From contig NC_049979.1 of assembly GCF_000003815.2 (NCBI RefSeq), forward strand, positions 31,467,865-31,531,864: 64,000 bases of DNA, written 5' to 3'. Each line of letters opens with the position of its first letter. The first letter of the stretch is position 1. Below are positions 57,727-64,000 of this stretch, piece by piece. The stretch comes from Branchiostoma floridae (lineage: Eukaryota; Chordata; Leptocardii; Amphioxiformes; Branchiostomatidae). A program made the translations under genes and the position numbers. The notes beneath the pieces were generated by a model that made no database searches, was not told the DNA's origin, and worked only from the letters and a program-made list of their open reading frames with translations.

Positions 57727-59589
57727 AATCTTTATATTCTAAAGGCTTAAATTCGGTACTTTTACAACAGTGATCTTTCGTAGATATGAATAAGTGCATT
57801 TATGGGGTATATTCCGTAAGAAATAAGTATACCTAATTATTTTCTATCTTGCATGTGGTAAATTTTACCATACCTCTCTATCATTTATCAACATGTTCTT
57901 TACATAGTTGTTTACTTTGAATATTCTTCAAGACTGTAGTTGGTATTTCTACCAAAATTCTTTTTCTTGCATGTGATATTGTTGTTTGGGTATTCTGTTC
58001 AATGAAATTGACACACGAGCTTACCTCCCTTATATATCTTGTCTGTAGTTATATATATGTTAGTTTAAACGTGGTGATTCTTCCACACTTTTGTTTGATA
58101 TTTTGCATGTTTTAAATGTGATTTGTTTGTATTTTCTGTTACATGCTACCTCTACCCTTTTCTCATATATTCATTGTGGTACATTTGTTTTGATTTTGAA
58201 TATTCTGTTACCTTTACTTAGGTAATCTACCTTACTTCTCTATGATATTTTGCATATGGTACATTTGTTATGATAGTCTCTTAGACATAACTGAAGAATT
58301 TTATCACGAGTGTCTTTCATTTCTAACACTATCTAGCTGTTCTTACGTTGGAAAATATGGCTGTTCGTAATGTAATTTCAAACCTTCCTATCCATTTTTC
58401 ACAGTTCATTACAGACAACACGGCTAAGTGGGCCCAGTGACGCCGATATGATGTCTGCGGAACCTCCGACAAAACACGAATCAACACAATCGACCCCTTA
58501 TTCAAGCATTCCGTGTGACCCAAGTATTGACCCTTATCTAAACGTTAAAGCGTTTGTCGCACGAAATGCCTCTTCTTTGATTTATCGTCCTAGTAATGAT
58601 GATAGATGTGCTGTCTTTTGTGAATTACTTCAGACTTTCATCTTAGTCCCATAGCTCAGCTCACTCCAACTGAATTTGTAATCAGTAAGGACAAAGTACG
58701 GAAATGATAGCCACTACATGTTCCTAACTTGTGACATGAATGGTTAGTATACCTCCAAGATGTACATGATATATTACATTGTCTCAGTGAAAACGTCACG
58801 CAGCTGACCTTAGGTCACACATGGGCTGGATAATTGGCGCCTCGCTCCCGGCGTCCCTTACAGAGATCTGTTGTTTATATCAGATGTGGAAGGTTCCTTT
58901 GCGATTTTAGTGAAGAACCGATTTTATCCTATGTGGATATGATACCTTACAGAGTGATGCCATGCAGTTTTCTAGAGATCTGTGATTGGAGAATAGTTCA
59001 AGTTACAGACACGATCATTACAACCCGAGAAAAACTCTATATTTGGATTTATTAGACTCAAACTTGGTTATATGCGACATGTTTTGACAGGGGTCAACAT
59101 GTGTTAAGAAGTTTATACAACCCTGGTTAGAAGTATCCTTTTCACGTAAGCTGTCTAATCATAAGAAGGAATATAGCGTCCGGCCTTTGAGTGATATATA
59201 TATTTCATGCTGGTTCTGAAATTTTTTGATATAAATTCACTTTGACTGCTTGCGGTATGTTACCACTCTCATAACTGTAGACTTGTGTTCTACTCTTATT
59301 CTTATGAAAATTCATATGACTCGGACATATCCCAATATGTTTCTTTTCCTTCGAGACAAGTTGCAGGACATGATAACAAATTTGAAGGAAACAACAACAA
59401 CAACATCATTTGCGTCTTAAATATCCAAAGACTCATTTACATTTGGCACAGAATAGCTTTCAACCCGACAGCTGTAGTGTCTCTTAAAACATGTTATCTT
59501 TCCAATGACAGTTTTTAAAATACAAAGGCCGAACTAGTCAAGCCTTTATTTCATTTTGTTACATTTCTTTGTATTTATATCTTTTGTAC

Positions 59590-61600
59590 TGTAAACTAAG
59601 GTATATTTTACTCCTAGCTGTTACTATAAGTACCATTCCATCCCTAGTTACTTACTTGTGCATTTAGTTTCTAACGGGGAAGGACACGCATAAGTTTGCA
59701 ATCATATGTTTTGTCTCTTCTTTCATTGCGATTTTGATCTTGAATTTTAACAAATAAAAAAACCTATCTTTCCATTGTTTCATCCTAATGTATATTTAAG
59801 AGGAAATTTGGCAATTACTCATGCTATGTGGACACTTAAAAACAGGAAGGCCTTGAAATAGCAAGAATTATACTTGAATAACCTCATACCTGTCTATACT
59901 TGTCATTTCTATATCTTCATCTGCACACAGTCATGCTGATTATTTGTAGTGTACCTGCAAAACTTAAGTATGCAGCTGATAATGTTTTAGATATTCAGAT
60001 CCGTTCAAACGAAAACTAACAATATGATTACACTTGCATTGCTACCAATAAATATTTAATGTAAGCATATTGTCTTATTTTGACTTTTTACTGGTCCTAA
60101 AGTACGAAAGAAATGGGTAATACTTTGTGCAATGTAAAACCCTATACATCAGTCAATTTTTCCAACATCATATTGTTATTATACATATACTTTTGCAAGC
60201 ACAAGTATGTTTTAAAAAAGAGAAAAAGAATTACAGTGTTCAGAACACTCTCTTACACCGACTGATTAAGACTGATTTGGACTTAAACTCGAAAGGTTTT
60301 ACCCTTAGCCAGATGCCGGCCAAAAAAGCCAGGGTGGGTAGGATTTTGCTAGGATAAGCTGGGTACCAGAAATTCAAAATTTTTCATAAACGCTGTGACA
60401 CGTTAATATGACAGTATCACCCGATTATGTGGCTCGGTAGTCAATGGGCTTTGCAATTTGTTGGTTTAAAATATGAGTTAAACTTTTAAAAGAAATGACA
60501 CTCTATGCATGATATATAAGCTTGTTTTTTGACGGTAAAATTGGGATTGTGTCTCGCGAGGTGGGCTGTATCTAGCGCACTACATCAGCTATACTGAATG
60601 CTTATAGTTTGATTATTTAGCGACACGGTCCGCCAATCCGCAGTGGTTATATTTGTTTTTTTTAGAAAAACAAACAAAACATGGGATGAATATGTTACTG
60701 TATATTTCAAATGAAAAGGACGGCTCTCCGGATACCATTGGATTGTTCACCTTTCTACTCAGCTTTGCCAGTACCAAACAAAACGGCGTAATCATTCAGA
60801 GGAAGATCAGTAAAGAAATCCGGGCTATGTTATGTCTCGTGTTATGTTAAAAGCTGTGTGTCTAAAATAGAAGCACTGAGAACATGACATACTGCTGCAG
60901 CAATAATTCTCTGCCAGGCTGTTTCCCTACCAGTCTTTACTTATTTATCCTTCCGGTTTGACTTTTTTAATCATATGTACAACAAAACTGAAATCGTTCA
61001 TCCATTTTTTGCATACGAACGTGCATTGAATATGTTGATACGGTGTCTTAGCCCAGCCCAGCACCCATCGGAACGAAATGGTAATGGTAAGGGACTAAAG
61101 CCTAGACAGTTTACACTAGCCGAATTTATCAGGTGCTGTTACGGTGTAACTTCCAGCTTTAACTCTCCATCCAAATCACATCCCTCAACAAAGCTAGGTG
61201 CTAATTTAAAACAGGGTGGCGTTAGGAAATTGGTTCAATTACAAAGTGCACAAGCTTTTTTTTTAAAATCAATTACAATATTTTATACCCAAATCATTAG
61301 CATTGTATACTCATTGAACTAACACCGGTCCTGTTCAAGTACCTGTTCAAGTGTGCGGGTTTAAAATTCCCAAGCTATAGTATAAAATATTCAGCGAAGT
61401 GCGGTTTGCGATTGTGCCATTCGCATCTTGAATGGAATGTGTTTGGAGGAAAATGATGTTCATATGTTAGAGTAGAGTTCATCATCATCATCATTCCCAA
61501 AGCAGAGTTACCATTCATTTTTCGATAACCGAGTCCAACTATGGAGGAGGTGAACCCTTTGCTTAAAGGTATACAAATAGATGAATTATGTTGGATAAAA
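59590..61600. other. Unassigned DNA; possible LINE tail near its left edge
   Basis: AAGGACACGCATAAGTTTGC near 59680, followed by TTGATCTTGAATTTT and AACAAATAAAAAAAC at about 59750-59763, has the look of a LINE 3' UTR and tail on the plus strand, but no coding part is visible. Frames at 60127-60357, 60653-60850 and 60975-61322 show no recognisable domain. Confidence 0.35.
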
Positions 61601-61734
61601 TTACAAGATGAAAAAAAAAATGAGTGCTATCCATAGAAACCTGGCGACATTCTCACTCCAGTCACAATCCCTTACCCAAGCAATATCAGACGGTGTGCCA
61701 TTCTACAGGCAAGATGACAATTGTGGTTTATTTA

Positions 61735-61871
61735 CGGGTGAAGGAATAGCAGTACTGAGGACAGAATGGTCTTCCAGCAGCCCCGACCTCAACCGGGTCA
61801 GCTTGGGAAGGTGTGCATGTGAGGATGACCAAAAGAAACATCACTGGTCTACCTATAAGGATTCCTGGTGA
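61735..61871 (+). pseudogene. Possible Tc1-type transposase end fragment
   Basis: The plus frame reads LRTEWSSSSPDLNRVSLGRC. This resembles the W-P-x-x-SPDLNPIE stretch around the last catalytic acid of Tc1 transposases. The PIE part is altered (RV, then a frame that no longer matches), no inverted repeats were found and nothing upstream fits. It may be a short decayed remnant or chance. Confidence 0.3.
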
Positions 61872-61879
61872 TTAAATGG

Positions 61880-63040
61880 GACGCTATTTCACACCATCAC
61901 GTAACAAGATTTGTGACAAACATTATGTTGATGTGCCGGGCTCAGGTGACAGTGTGCGGTATGTCAATCAATAGCGTCACCTTCATCATCACTTAGGAGG
62001 TTCCTTTACACATCTTATTTTTCTATGAATAAAGAGTAACATTTTGTGCAAAGTAAATTTGCCCATAAAGAACTTCTTGTGCCATATATCCCTTTCCTCA
62101 TGATCAACACATAAACTTTCACTCATTGTTAGGAGAAAACACTTTACAGGTCATTACGCAATGCAGCGCTCTGTTGGTGACCGATGTTATCGTGAAATGT
62201 CAATGTGCACCGAGCTGTTTGCATGGATGAATCAACACATGACCCGGTGACCCAGCCTTACATTTAGACATTTTCGCCTAAAAATGGCTGAATTAAACTT
62301 ACTGCTGTTGTGTTATTGGGAAGTTAATGTTCATAATTATTATTTGTTGAAGTGTCTAAATACGAAGAAATTTGACAGCTTAAGTCACAGAAATTAGCCA
62401 TTAGATTATGATTTAAGATCAGATGACTGGGCGTGGTGTAACTTCATAATGACACCATTGTCTGCATAAGGAAGCGTCACAGAAAAGTTAAAGGCCACCA
62501 ACCGTCACACAAAGTAGTTTGTCAGTACATCGCCACGTAGCACACTGCTACTCGATCCTCAGATGTTTGGAATATTTAGCTGTTTTACAAGGTGGGTTCT
62601 TGTCATTTTTCTTTACATCTTGATCACAGGAAAGCACAGGATCAATAATATAGCTTTTAATGTATGTTTTAAACTTAAATGCGTGCAGTGATCTCTTCAC
62701 TCGATTAACAGATTTCCTGTCTTCTACATCATAAATTTACAACAGTGAACCCTGAAGCACCGTCCTGCTTTGCACATTTACGATGCTGAACTAATTTAAC
62801 GATCTATAACGGTACTGCCACACTAACTTACCATAACATACTAATTGTAAATTATATATACTGGTACAGAAAAGCTTAAGTTTAGGTTATATATTAGGTA
62901 CTTTTTGAAAACGGTCTCTTTGGTAGTCGCCTCCTTTGTCGGCTTACAACAGGAAACTGACATTAAACAACGCACCTATTTAACAATTTTACGACGCTGA
63001 ACAAGTTTATACAATGTGTAACTAGTCTACAATGTTCAGT
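61880..63040. other. Unassigned DNA
   Basis: No gene or element was recognised. Segments at 62700-63040 share loose similarity with one another (ACAATTTTACGACGCTGAAC, TTTACGATGCTGAAC) and may be decayed units of the repeats that follow. Confidence 0.35.
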
Positions 63041-63050
63041 CAAAATATCT

Positions 63051-63205
63051 GATAGCACGGTGGTGACGGGAGTGTGTGTGTTACTAGCTTAGACTTATCA
63101 CTGATAGTACGGGGGTGGCGGGTGTGTGTGTGTTACTAGCCTAGCATTATCACTGATAGTACGGGGGGTGACGGGAGGGTGTGTGTTACTAGCTTATCCT
63201 TAGAT
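63051..63205. repeat. 52-bp tandem repeat, three copies
   Basis: GATAG(C/T)ACGG starts at 63051, 63103 and 63155, each followed by TGGNGACGGG-like sequence, GTGTGTG and TTACTAGC. Unit length is 52 bases. Confidence 0.8.
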
Positions 63206-63299
63206 ACTTAAAAAAAAAAACAGTGCCCACTGCTGTCAAAAGTGGACTAAAATGAAATGTACAAGTATACAACCACGTTTATTGACAGTTAAAAATGAA

Positions 63300-64000
63300 A
63301 TGAATGGAGGGGGTATGTGTTACTAACCTAACCCAATCACATTACATTTAGATTCAAAGGAAACGGCGGACGTTTAAAGTTAAGCTATCATTTCTTTTCG
63401 ACTCCTGCAACATTTACTATAACTCCTCACTAGTCGATCCCTGCGGATAGTATTGCTTTGCACTTAAGGTTATCTTGGGTAGTTAAAACGGTCTAAAACA
63501 GTCCTCTCCTTTGTCAACAGTGAACTTTACTGAATTGTACAAATATGCTACCACGTTCTATTACAATAACAAATAGCACGGTGGGAGGGTATGTGTTACT
63601 AACCTAACCCAATCACATTACATTTAGATTCAAAGGAAACGGCGGACGTTTAAAGTTAAGCTATCATTTCTTTTCGACTCCTGCAACATTTACTATAACT
63701 CCTCACTAGTCGATCCCTGCGGATATTATTGCTTTGTAGTTAGGTTATCTTGGGTAGTTAAAACGGTCTAAAACAGTCCTCTCCTTTGTCAACAGTGAAC
63801 GTTACTGAATTGTACAAGTATACTACCACGTTCTATTACAATGACAATTTGCACGGTGGGAGGGTGTGTTTGTTACTGACCTAACCTTATCACATTACAT
63901 TTAGATTTGAAGGAAACGAAGGACCGTTAAAAGTAAGCTATTATTTATTTGTCGTCCCAAAGCACATTGATCTTATTTTGAGAATGGGATATTTACTTCG
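63300..64000. repeat. 276-bp tandem repeat, about 2.5 copies, running off the window
   Basis: TGTTACTAACCTAACCC(A) is at 63318 and 63594, and a variant TGTTACTGACCTAACC is at 63871 (offsets 276 and 277). The first two copies are near-identical over GGAAACGGCGGACGTTTAAA, CTCACTAGTCGATCCCTGCG and TTAAAACGGTCTAAAACAGT. The third is more diverged and is cut by the window end. Confidence 0.9.

Larger units (their letters stand above)
54850..59585. repeat. Large repeated block, copy 4
   Basis: The head (54868-55390) matches the other copies. From GCTGCTAACGTTTTGCCAAT onward it follows the inserted sequence of copy 3 to about 59585, then stops matching. It lacks the gap-associated Penelope fragment, the doubled 48.3-49.1 kb segment and the 845-bp element. 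So copies 3 and 4 descend from one block that already had the common insertion. A poly-C run is at about 56938-56951. Confidence 0.75.

Noticed and set aside
60975-61322. 115-codon plus-strand frame as a gene
   Set aside because: No recognisable domain. The C-terminal third is AT-driven and there are no supporting splice or polyadenylation signals.

Overview
This window looks like draft-assembly genomic DNA from a multicellular animal, most likely a marine invertebrate deuterostome such as a lancelet. That guess rests on a discoidin (F5/8 type C) coding exon, on many degraded LINE, Penelope, mariner and tRNA-SINE remnants, on AT-rich non-coding DNA and on N-filled gaps. The species is inferred, not shown. 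There are no prokaryotic features: no operons, no ribosome binding sites and no long intact genes. The only convincing host coding sequence is one exon at about 5.1-5.5 kb. Nearly everything else I can support is repeat or transposon.

Layout. 0-5 kb: non-coding DNA with two LINE 3' fragments (plus strand near 2.8-3.4 kb, minus strand near 4.7-5.0 kb). 5.1-7.9 kb: the discoidin exon, one weak exon-like segment and unassigned DNA. 7.9-10.85 kb: a cluster of TTAA-flanked, non-autonomous DNA elements about 0.95 kb long, one nested inside another. They are rich in CRE-like, YY1-like and X-box-like sites. 10.9-19.03 kb: a short 90-bp repeat leading into a satellite of about 7.8 kb with a 16-bp unit made of four CTNN tetramers, cut by a 100-N gap. 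19.03-19.73 kb: a minus-strand LINE endonuclease fragment abutting the satellite.

20.6-28.3 kb: three tandem copies of a unit of about 0.77-0.83 kb; a 76-bp minisatellite; a 3.5-kb inverted-repeat structure with arms of about 510 bp; and a 60-bp GC-rich minisatellite. 30-33.4 kb: a LINE fragment, a complete but internally deleted mariner (578 bp) and a 105-bp satellite. 33.5-59.6 kb: a mosaic of at least four diverged copies of a multi-kilobase block. Two copies share an insertion of up to 6.3 kb that carries a dead L1-type LINE and a tRNA-SINE. The paralogues act as empty-site controls, so several later insertions can be placed precisely: an 845-bp TA-flanked element, a 5'-truncated LINE and a CA microsatellite. 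Two of the three gaps are flanked on both sides by the same sequence, which suggests false duplication in the assembly. 59.6-64 kb: unassigned DNA, a possible Tc1 remnant and two short tandem repeats, the last running off the window.

I found no clear new molecular system. The best leads are the nested MITEs that carry palindromic transcription-factor-like sites, the amplified block with its built-in insertion chronology, and the tetramer-built satellite.
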